Source: Gnetum montanum
Lineage: Eukaryota; Streptophyta; Gnetopsida; Gnetales; Gnetaceae
Length of the DNA: 64,000 bases
NCBI GenBank assembly: GCA_015680685.1
Contig: MNCI01005400.1
Location: forward strand, 8,438 to 72,437
Direction: 5' to 3'
Positions 33,425-43,389 of the stretch are shown here, in pieces. The first letter of the stretch is position 1. The number at the start of each line of letters is the position of its first letter. The translations under genes were made by a program, and so were the position numbers. The notes beneath the pieces were generated by a model. It was not told the DNA's origin. It saw nothing but the letters and a program-made list of their open reading frames with translations, and made no database searches.

Positions 33425-34999
33425 TGTACTGACCTAAATCGTCGGTGTAAGGCTGGAAGGGAAACAAACACCGAGAGATCGTTGGGTAGGCATAGATAAC
33501 CCTACCTTCAATGGAGGGCAAGCTAGAAAAGTAAATGAAGGCAGGGTGCCTTGGATGGTTTGCACATAAATCAACCAAGGACTTCCCCGAGCGTAAGCTA
33601 CGGCTAGCGCTAGGGTTATCGTAAATAGGATGTAAATGGAATGTAGACAACGATACGAAATGTAAATAAAGTGTACTGAATTATGAATAAATCATAAACA
33701 AAGTTATATTTGTAAAGCATAAACAGAACTTAAACAATGTAAATGGGAGGCAATAATGAAACTGTATTATATTGTTTTAAAAAAATGTGCACCGGTCAAA
33801 GCGTAGTTGCACAAGTGTGAATGGCAAGTTAAACGCCTAGCCCCGAAAAGATATGACACGATGATGCGACGATGTGAGAAGAACTTGGAAGCCAAAAATT
33901 GGATGTGCCGAGCTCCCAAGGATTGCAAGTTCTATCATCCTTCAAAATTTCCAATCTCTCCAATCTGTGCCTCTTCCTCTCCCTTCTCTCTTGCTGCTTT
34001 TGCTTTGCTTCCCTTTGCCTCCCCCTCTCCAATTTGTGTGAATTGGTAGGGTATTTATAGGGTTGGGCTAGGGTTTGGCTAGGGTTTTCTTTGACCAAGT
34101 TCAATGTATTTTACAATTTGTGGGTCATTCAAGCCCATAAAAAAAATACAAATTAGAAATACAAGCCCTCAAGCGCTAAAAAAAAATTAAAAATTTAAAA
34201 AGATTAGCTCCAACTATGGCCTAGAAAAATTATATTTCTTTTTCTTTTGCTGAATATTTGGCCTGATTTTGCATGGACTTTCATATCCCTTTGCCATTTT
34301 ATAGATTTCTTGAAAAACAAAATCAAGAAGGATTAACACCACCTCGCTTGTCTACCATTCAGCGTGACTTACAGTGTGACCTATAGTGTGACCTTCAAAA
34401 CTTGCAATTTTGAGCTAAAATCTAGAATTTCTGAAGGCTGGAACACATAGTTATCAATAATGGACCTTGAAGATGACTTACACCCTTGAAATCAAGTCAT
34501 TTTGGCTCAGTTTTGGGGCTCTAAAAGTTGGTGACGCTGATCCTTACTCTGTGCAACGTTTGAAAAAATAACCCCAGCGTCACCATGTCAAAATGGCATA
34601 TTTGAGGCCCAAATCTTAATTTTCTAGAGGCTAGGAGCTGCTAGGGACCTTGGTGAAGGTCGTGGAGGGTCCTTGTGCTCGATTTCGGCCTGTTTTAACT
34701 CAATTTCTAGGCTCCAAAAGTTGGTGACGCTGATCCTTATGTTGTGCAGCGTCTGAAAAAGTAACCAAAGTGTACTTAGCAAAAACCAAACATTTTGAAC
34801 CTAAAACTTTTGATTCTGGATGTTGGAAGTTGGTGCATTTTCCTGTGGGTCCCAAGGGGACCTTGCCTATTGAATCATGGACCATCAGGGGCTATTTCGG
34901 AGGCCTCCAAGTTTAGTCACGCTGTACTCATGTTGGGCAGCAACATGACTTAGCTTGATTCTTGTCTGAAAGTGCTAGGCCAAAATTAGTGGTGTTTCA
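33425..34999 (-). repeat. T2 5' LTR (right)
   Basis: Homologous to 25580-27172 over its full length. The outer end GGTGTTTCA is followed by the GTCAA duplication. A TATA-like box (CTATAAATA on the minus strand) lies at about 34050-34060. Confidence 0.93.
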
Positions 35000-35004
35000 G
35001 TCAA

Positions 35005-36132
35005 AGTAACACAAATACTCAAACTGGTTCATCCCAAACAAACACCCCATAATGACCAAATCCACCTTCTATACTTAGAAGAACTCCACATCAACTGGAA
35101 GCCAAAGAAGTACCTAAGACTTACGATCTTGTTGAGGATTTGAAGAAAATCAAAGCTAATATTTCAATGTATGATCTATTACATTTTGATGAAATGAAAA
35201 GGATGGTTCATGAGATAGTTCATAGAGCTAAAACCAATAAAGGAAAATCCCCAACCCCTAAAAGGCAAGTTCACTTCACTGAAAGTCGTAGCACATTATC
35301 AGTACAAAATGTAAACAATTCCATGATGAGCAAGAATGAGAAACCTCCTTTCTTAACAATAATTATTTTAGGAAAGAATGTTCCCAATTATTTGATAGAT
35401 TCTAGAGCAACTTTTAGTGTCATGCCTCTTGAGGTATATAAGGCTTTTGGAGCACAAATGATACCACAAACAAAAAATGTGATTCAACTCGATGGCTCTA
35501 ACATACCTATAGTAGGGTCATTAAAAGGAGTGAAAGTGCAACTTAAACAATACCCTACATTCACATGTGTCACAAATATCCTAGTAGTTGACATGTCACC
35601 TACCTATGGTGTGCTCCTTATCCAAGACTTTTAGTGCCAAGTTTGGGGACTCCTTTAGGTCATAATTCTTAGAGGTATTAATCCCTATTAAAGGAAAATA
35701 TTAATACTTGACTATACCTTGAGAACCCTTCTACAAACAAGTAGTTATACCCTTGGATCAACAAAATCAATCTTTGGAAGATCAAAACACTAATCTTTAT
35801 GTTGGGGTTATTGAGGTTGAGCATAGCAAACATGTTGTAAATGACTATGTGAGAGGAACTACAAAAATAAATTTGGTCTCTCATGCAGATTCTACCCAAT
35901 CCTATCAAAGCTCTAAAGGTGAAGAAATATATGGAGATACCTTGCCTTACAACAACATGATGGATTTCATATGGGTAATCCACCACCTTTAGGGAAAGAC
36001 AAAGATATAAATAAAACCCTATCTCTTAAAACATTTGAAGGTGTGTTAAATTTTAACAACACATCCATGGAATATTCTCCTAGAAATGCTATATTCAATG
36101 ATCCACCAAGACCAAAACATATCATTGAAACT
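35005..36132 (+). pseudogene. Host element H, part 3: protease region
   Basis: Removing T2 plus one GTCAA joins NRAPSQ to SNTNTQTGSS in frame. The open frame 35140-35634 holds a gypsy aspartic protease: NYLIDSRATFSVMPLEVYK (active site D-S-R, normally D-S-G), VQLDGSNIPIVGSLKGVKVQ, NILVVDMSPTYGVLL. A truncated plus-strand frame (35753-35992) and decayed text to 36132 follow (NNTSMEYSPRNAIF, DPPRPKHII). RT of H is not found beyond the Athila-like LTR at 36133. Confidence 0.85.
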
Positions 36133-36959
36133 TGATGAGTGGCGAGGTAGCCCCTACACTCAACCATATGAATAGGAGCGTTTCATGCATGATCTAGTCA
36201 AACTCCACAAACGGGCTAGTTGCAGTATCTAGATAGTTACTCGTAGATCGTAGTTCGTTGTCTTCCCACCTAGACTAGTATTAGCTTTGTCATGTATGGT
36301 TTAGTCCAGAGTGAGGTGTATGATGTGTTCCTATACTATTGCTACTCCTAGGGCTAATGGAAAATAATATCAACTAAACTAGGAGAGAGAGAGTCTAAGC
36401 TAGCCTAAGTGCGATGAGCATCCATTCCTTAATCATCCATACACATCTTGGATCTCGTGCACAACTACCACTGGGATTACCAAGTGCATGGCCTAAGTAC
36501 GCTACTGGGTTACCAAGTAGTCACACTTAAATGCTCGTGATTAAGTCGTACTCATTTTGTGCTACTAAGAGATAAGGGTAGAGAGAAATTAACTAGGAAA
36601 GTAGTAAATAGAAATTAAATAACTAAATAATTAAGCTAAGTGGATGCTACAATGATGAAGTAATCTCGATCTTTATTGCCATTCATGTGCATGTCCAAGT
36701 ATGTCACACTTGAATAAGGATGTCATAAAATTATAATCATCACACTGTAGGCATACACTAGGAGAAAAGGGTTGAGAGGAAAAATTGATGTACTAAAACC
36801 TTATTGAAAACTTAAACTTAACAACTTTAAAAAATTTCCTACCATATCTTTCTACCTCTTATTTATAGATGAGGAGACAAGCTGTGATATCGCGTATGTG
36901 ATATCATGTATGTGATATCATAGTTGCGATATTGTAGCCAACAAAATGATAACTCATCA
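36133..36959 (-). repeat. Athila-like 3' LTR, minus strand
   Basis: On the minus strand it starts TGATGAGTTATC and ends CGCCACTCATCA. The flanking minus-strand GTTGTGGGGGTA (36960-36971) is the polypurine tract, so the element body lies to the right. U3 contains four GATATC/GATATT blocks (about 36877-36935), upstream of the TATA box CTATAAATAAGAGG. Confidence 0.9.
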
Positions 36960-37041
36960 TACCCCCACAACTAAATAAAAACTCATCCTTGAGTTACAGT
37001 GAGAACAAGCTCCATTGATTATATAGTGGATAGGTATGGGA

Positions 37042-38817
37042 TTATTGACTAGTGAAAATGGGTTCATGCCATAGTGTTGGAATCATGCAAAAGAAAATCC
37101 TATAGCTACAAAATTTAGAAACAACACAAAGAATGCAAAACAAAATCCTATAGCTACAAAATTGATAAAACTCATGTAGTTCCTGGTGGTGGTGGCTCTT
37201 CCATGGGTGCCTTTCCCTTGTCTTGTGTTTCAAGTCTTCAAACTTGATGGTGTTGAAGTATGGCTTGGAGTTTTTCCTCTTCAATTTAGGGATCCTGTGC
37301 CATCCATGCTGATATTCATATGTTTGATGGAGTCAACACCTCCCATGGATAGGATAGTTGCAGAAACATTTTGTTTTCCTTGACATACCAAGCTATAGAC
37401 ACCCTTTGTTCCTCCTCATAGGCTCTAGCTTTGTCTTTGTATTCTTGAAAATCTACAAGTCATCGAGCCAAGCTTGTTATGATACCTTTTTGTCCCTAGT
37501 AGCTTACTTTAACCACCTCAAGTTTAGAATTTGCAATCTCCAGTTTTTGCAATATCTTCTTGCGCTCTGCAAATTTTGTTTCATATTTGATGTAGGTGGT
37601 GGCTACCTATTGCTCAAGCTCTATTCTCAGGCACCCTACTATTAACATGGCAAGGTTGGCATATTAAAGGTTTTTCAACGTTCACATATTCTGTAAGGTC
37701 TTGGATTTTTAGGTCCTGGTTCTTAACTTCCACCTGGTCAAAAAATGCATAAGTGTCCAATATGGCCCACCAATCAGTGTGTTGCGCACTAATAGCATTG
37801 ATGTGGGCCTTGTCCATATGGATCTCCTTCTTAATGATCTATTTATACATCCCCACCTAGTCTCGGAAGTGCTCCTTTAGCTTTTCATGTCGTTTAGCCT
37901 CATTCTTCCATGTGCTTATTTTAATAGCTGTCTTCTGGTAGATGGCACATACCTCCTCCATTGAGACGGTTCAATTTTCCTTGGCTAAATGGTTCATGTC
38001 CTGGTTGACTTGGATGAGTTATTCTCATAACTACTAAAAATGTTCTTCAAGAACATTCTTTTGCTTCTCCACAGAAGTTAACCAAAGGTTGTCAGCAATA
38101 AGCTACTTGTTTTTTTCTTGTAAGGCCTTGAGTGCCTTGGTATGCACATAAGTTTTCACTTGCACTACAGAGGCATCCTAAATAGCCTTATCTTTTTCTT
38201 CTGCCACCTTTTTATTCTGCGTCAATAGTTTGGTCAATTGCTCGATTTTGAAAGTGTCAAGCTGGTCTGCAGGAACAAATTATGAAGGATCTCGCTATGC
38301 TACTTGTAGGGCTACGAGCCTTTCTTGCGATTTTTTGCACCTCTTCTTTAGTGTGATCGACCCTCATCTCTGTCAAGACCAGCTTCCCTTTGGTGGAAAT
38401 GAGGTCTGATTGAATTTTCATAACAGCCTAAGGGATTTCAAATAGGGATGTCATTACCTGTCCTATTTGTAGCAATCGATCAAGTACATCCTCATGAATT
38501 TGAGCATCTCGTGCTCCTGTAATGTCTACCAGTGGCACAATAGGTACATTAAGTGATTTCTTAATGTGATCTGCGACCACTTCTGTGGTTCCTGCTACAT
38601 CCTAGTGCTGCATGACCACCACTATGGCTAGTATGGCCCCTTCAACAGTTTCTAATTGCACTTAAAAATATGTAGCATTCACTGAGATCTATTGTAACCA
38701 AGTGCTCTCCCATCCTCCTGTATGGATGGACACTTCACCCATTGCATGATCCAAAGAAACCATGGGTTTTATGGCATCATCGATGATGTGGGAGATATTT
38801 GCATCATCATGACTTCC
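37042..38817 (-). pseudogene. Decayed coiled-coil C-terminal part of the Athila-like ORF
   Basis: The minus-strand reading continues from the 39396-38818 frame in pieces. Stretches such as SVEKQKNVLEEHF, AIKISTWKNEAKRHEKLKEH and VEVKNQDLKIQDLTEYV are rich in charged heptads and interrupted by TAG/TAA codons. It ends shortly before the polypurine tract. Inferred to be the C-terminal half of the same protein. Confidence 0.5.
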
Positions 38818-39687
38818 CTAACTAACCGTTTCAATGATGGCCTTAAGATGGCTCATCGACGATCTGTAATCTTGCAATGACAACAGTTGATCCTGGCCCA
38901 TGCTAGGCCCTATTTCTTGTTGTTGGCTAGGTCTTGTACTTGGAAGTTGGCTGGGTCCTGCAAGTTGAGTTGCAGTTGGTCCTACCATTTGTTCTTTTTC
39001 TTGTTTTGGTCCCAGCGTCTCACCAGTGATTTTCCTTGAGACTAGTGGCTTTAGTAGTTTAGCATATGAAACATTTTGGGCTTTTTGGAGGACATCATTG
39101 GTATATCCTCTGATGTCAACATGTCTGCACAACTTCCTAATAAGACAAGGGAAGTGTAATGCAAGCTTTCCTGTCTTCCATTCTTGAAATAGCCTCAAGA
39201 TCTCTATAAAATATAGATGAGGTAGGTTAGCATTAACCTTTCCCATCAACACTACACATCCTCTTGCCACATATGTTAAAAAAAATTTTAAGCCCTTCGT
39301 GGAGAAGAGGTGATAAGTCCCTATTTTGAAATAGATCCTCTCTTCTGTTGTTAACTCTCCAAATATCTTATCCTCCTTGCCATATACCCTTTCCAACCAA
39401 ACTCATCATGCATCAGGGTCTAAACGGGTAGACAATTGAACAAGCTTTGGCCCTATATTCGAAAGGTTTAAGGCTTTCAAAATAGCTTGAATAGAGAAAT
39501 TGATTGTCACACCACAAATGTTAACCTTGGTGCCTTGTTCTCTATTGTACCAAAATTGGTACATTTTCCTTAAGTACCAGGCACCACTTTTAGAGAGGAT
39601 AGGCCATAATGGGGACCCTTTGAGGTGATCCCTAATAGCCTCTAGAAAAAACTCTATGAAAGATTCAAAATTTAAATCCACAATCAC
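38818..39687 (-). pseudogene. Putative plant transposon protein (Athila-type extra ORF)
   Basis: Two frames (39687-39406 and 39396-38818) form one protein. The first has GSPLWPILSKSGAWYLRKMY and INFSIQAILKALNL. The second has ELTTEERIYFKIGTYHLF, GCVVLMGKVNANLPHLYF and HFPCLIRKLCRHVDI. The pattern 'L..E.R.wfK......P t....v...r...y.l..G...N......' ending in 'FP.LI..LC...gv' is that of the putative plant transposon protein family found in gypsy elements. The family is recognised by eye, not by a search. It lies just upstream of the 3' LTR on the same strand, the usual place for the env-position ORF of Athila elements. A TGA divides it. Confidence 0.65.
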
Positions 39688-40083
39688 CGCAGTGAATATG
39701 GACCTTTCATGGATAGCCTAAACACAATCCTAGGGCAACATGAGATGTTGTCTCTATTTAGGCACTACCGTAGCTCCTCCTTCTACTTGCCTTGATTATA
39801 CAGTAGCAAGGTCCTCTTGGTCGATGCTAAATGATTGTTCCTCCTACTCTACATGCTTTCCAATAGGAGCTTATCCACCTCTCCTAGGTCATTTATTCCC
39901 ACCTTGAGCATGACCTTCCTGTTGTCCACGTTTTAGGATCATCTGCAATCACACAAGACCCATCGTTAGTAAGGTTGTTACTAAGGTTAGGTTATACCTT
40001 ACTACTTGCCTTAATAAATTTGTTTTATGTCCATGTGATGTTTCTCGAAAGATTGTAATATTTAATCCTCTTTGCTTCGGTGG

Positions 40084-40891
40084 TGATAGGATGCGATATC
40101 GCATACACGATATCATGTCATCCCCAGCGATATCGCATACACGATATCGCAGTGCACCATCAAGTCTATAAATAAGAGGTGGCTCTCCCTTGTTTCTCCA
40201 TCTAGATCTAGATCCTTAGTGAAACTCTAGCAGTTTTACCTCTCCAAAGATAGAATAATTTCCATGCGTCTACAGTAGGAGCTCCAAAGTGAACGGATCT
40301 TTATTCAAGCAAATATTGTACCTGAGCACAAGTTTGTGTACGAAAATAAAGATGAACTATTGCATAAACCTTGCAGTGCATGGACTAAGCTAAATAGGAA
40401 TTTAATTACTATTATTTATTGTTCATTGTTTAAATGCTTTATTAGTTAATTAATCTCTCTCAACCCTCAACACTCCTAGTTAAGTGCATTCAGTACGATC
40501 AGTTCGAGTGTGTGTGTTACACTTGGTAACCCCAGAAGGTGCATTGGTTCAGGATGTGAATGGTAAGTGGGACAGATATTGATGCTAGGCATTAGAACTT
40601 AGTTTGCTAAAATTAGTTGCTTAGTCTCTTACCCTTTCTCTCTTATCTTAGTGAACATTATTTTCCATTGCCTTCAGGATTAGCATTAGATTAGAAACAC
40701 ATCATACACCTCACTCTAGACTAAAACATACATGACAAAGCTAATCCTAGTCTAGGTGGGAAGACAACAAACTGCAACCTAAGGTTAACGATCTAGTACC
40801 ACAACTAGTTTGTCTGCATATTTTGACTAGATCATGCGTGGAAACGCACATATTTGTATGGTTGAGTGTAGGGGTACCTCGCCACTCATCA
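40084..40891 (+). repeat. 5' LTR of the short Athila-like element
   Basis: TGATAGGATGCGATATCGC to CGCCACTCATCA, followed by a primer site. U3 (40090-40162) has palindromic GCGATATCGC and ACACGATATC blocks; CTATAAATAAGAGGTGG follows at 40166-40182. Confidence 0.9.
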
Positions 40892-40892
40892 T

Positions 40893-40910
40893 TGGCGCTG
40901 TTGCCGAGGA
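40893..40910 (+). promoter_or_regulatory. Primer-binding site, tRNA-Asp type
   Basis: TGGCGCTGTTGCCGAGGA is close to TGGCGCCGTTGCCGGGGA, the tRNA-Asp-complementary site well known from Athila elements. Confidence 0.85.
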
Positions 40911-41956
40911 CGGTGCTAGTTATCTAGATTGGTTATACCATACAAGGTCACTATAAATGACTTAATGATATATCTTTTAGGAAAAGAAATAATTACAAAA
41001 ATTCACATACAAATTCACACACAATTTCACAATCATTCCTCTCCTACAAGACTATGATATTACCATACCTAGTGAGGAAATTCATTGGAGAACCAATGAA
41101 TTAGCTGACAATGAAGATTGGAGTACTCAACCTTATGCAGGAGTTCCATACATTTATGAACAACCCAATGATACTCAAAGACCCTTGTCATCCAATTCTG
41201 ACACCTCTAGTAAGGATGAGTCATCTCGTAGAATGAGACTATTTCTCAGTTCACCCCATCTATGACATCCATTTGTGTTTTGTCTTAATGGCTTCACCAT
41301 TTTTAGTTCTCTCATCTTTCTTGTTTTTTAATTTTTTCCACCCTATTTCTACTAGAGGTTCGCTCTTAGTCGTGGGGGTCCTATCACAATTTTTTCCATT
41401 CCATTACTTATCTTACCCCTACATCTTGGGTAGTCATCAGTTATAAACCTCTAACCCAATATCTGCCATACCCACAACCTAGCCAATGTGCTTCATATCG
41501 AGGCAAGGTATCAATGACATTATGTCTTATTTATCCTTCCTAATTTGTGACTGTGTTGTATGTGTAGATGGCAATCACATGAACAATGGACTGGGATAGA
41601 AGGGAGCACTTAGGATGGACTGGAGTAAAAAGCATTTATGTAGGAAACAAGCCTGATTATGTGGTCTTGGATGAGCAATGGTGCGCACAATTTTAGCATT
41701 GGCAACAATGTGCCTCATTTTCCTTTTTTCCTCTCTCTCCAAGCTATCAAATGAATGTCTGGATGTCATCTATGTACAGTGTTCACCATAATGGGTATGA
41801 ACACCAATGTTGTAATATATTTGTTGATTCATTCACTGGGCAATTTGAGTCTATCATTCTATGTCACTATCAGATTGTCATTTAGTCAATAATCCCATAC
41901 CTTCCCAATATTTTGTAAGGAACTCGAGGATGAGTTTTCATTTAGTCATGGGGGTA

Positions 41957-42811
41957 TGATGAGTTACAATATCGGGACCACAATATCACATCTGCAATTT
42001 CAGGTCTACGATATCCAAGCCTGCCAAGCGATATCAGACATCTGATGTCATAACCTATCTCGTTGCCTATATATAAGAGGCAAGCACACTTGGTTTGGCA
42101 TTAGATAGTTAGTTTTCTTAGTCCCTTACCCGAACTCTTATATTTTTCCCTTTCTAGAGTTAGAATTATTTCTGAGTGTTCGCAGTAGGAGTCATAAAGT
42201 AAATGGATCTTTATTTGAGCATTGTGTACCTAAGCACACCTTGTGTCCGAAAATAAAGACGAACTTTATGATAAACCTTGCAACATTTAGAATAGCTTAA
42301 TTATCTCATTTAATTGTTATTTACTGTTATCCCCCTACGTTCATTAGTTAATTAATGTTATTTTTATTGATTTGTTAATTTTCAACAAGTAAGCACACTC
42401 AGTACAACCACTTCGAGTGTACATGGAACACTTGGTAACCAAGTAATGACTAGCATTTGGTAATCCCAATATTGTTACACTGGTTCAAGATGTGTATGGA
42501 GAGTGAGAACAGATGCTAGTGTTAGGACTAGTTAGAGCCTAGTTGATTAGTTAAATTAAATTAGTTACTTAATTATCTCATTTCTCCATTTTAAGCACTA
42601 GGAACATAAAACATAAAAAAGCATAAAAATCACATACCTTAAGTTTACTTAACCATACAATCATGCCATACAAGTAAGCTTGGGAAGACATCGCCTAACC
42701 TATCCTTGTTCTATGAAGGCACATAAGCACTTAGTCCTTGGAGTTCGACTAGATCGCGCGTGAACACTTGTATTCGTATGGTTGAGCGTAGGGGTACCTC
42801 ATGGCTCATCA
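41957..42811 (+). repeat. 3' LTR of the short Athila-like element
   Basis: TGATGAGTTACAATATCGG to ATGGCTCATCA. Same architecture: GATATC-type blocks, a TATA region (CTATATATAAGAGGCAAG), then the shared U5 end GTATGGTTGAGCGTAGGGG. Confidence 0.88.
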
Positions 42812-43312
42812 GTTAATAATTACTTTTCCTATGAACTTAGTTAATTATTTACACTTATATATGCATGATAATTACACAAAGTATCCTGATTTTTGAGTAT
42901 AAATACATTAACATTTGATATTCTCAATAGTGTGCCACTTGGTATGCCTAGTAGTGGACACTTGGTAATTTAACAACATTAGTGTAAGTTCAAAATGTCT
43001 ATGGTACGCTAGGAATAGATGGTTATTGCATAGGCTAAACTAGATTCACTTCTTGTCCCTAGCTTATGTTAAATTAAATTTAAGTATTTTAATATTATTT
43101 TATCACAACCAAAAAACATCAAAATTATATGCCTCAATTACACTTAACCATACACACTAGGATCATACAAGTATAATTAAAAAGACAACTACATGCAATT
43201 GAACACTTGGCTCTTTAGATACCACACTATTCCAATTTATGGAATATGATAAGGTCACACATAAATGCCTATGATTTGTATGGTTGGGCATAGGGATTGC
43301 TCACCACTTATC
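42812..43312 (+). repeat. Fragment of an older Athila-like LTR (3' half)
   Basis: Decayed match to the R/U5 halves of neighbouring LTRs: CACTTGGTAATTTAACAAC, CCTCAATTACACTTAACCATAC, then TTTGTATGGTTGGGCATAGGGATTGC and a CACCACTTATCG end (normally CTCATCA). Confidence 0.65.
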
Positions 43313-43389
43313 GCATATAATTCAATGGTTCATGGTTCATACAATACTATGATTTTTCTTACATAAAATTGGCCTACCTTCAGATTTGA

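Larger units (their letters stand above)
25580..34999 (-). mobile_element. T2: 9.4-kb Tat-like element with gag and protease but no RT, minus strand
   Basis: Direct LTRs (25580-27172, 33425-34999) with a perfect GTCAA duplication. On the minus strand: primer site (33419-33401), leader ORF (33342-33001), gag (32898-31210), protease region (30561-29790), tandem arrays (29720-28285), an uncharacterised stretch (28285-27200), polypurine tract, 3' LTR. No RT, RNase H or integrase text is found on either strand. The LTR family is different from T1, but the gag proteins are clearly related. Confidence 0.95.
40084..42811 (+). mobile_element. Short Athila-like element (2.7 kb, internally deleted)
   Basis: 5' LTR 40084-40891, primer site at 40893-40910, internal region of about 1.06 kb, polypurine tract GTCATGGGGGTA (41945-41956), 3' LTR 41957-42811. 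The internal part has a fragment of gag start (about 41060-41230; EEIHWRTNELADNEDW) joined to 3' non-coding sequence shared with the 52754-59812 element. The two LTRs are rather different and the 5-bp flanks (GGTGG, GTTAA) do not match, so it may be a recombinant of two elements. Confidence 0.75.

Noticed and set aside
40084-42811. Intact small non-autonomous element with TSD
   Set aside because: The flanking 5-mers GGTGG and GTTAA do not match and the LTRs differ too much, so a recombinant origin cannot be excluded.
42812-43312. Complete additional solo LTR
   Set aside because: Only R/U5-like sequence is recognisable; no U3, TATA or starting TGATGA was found, so it is listed as a fragment.
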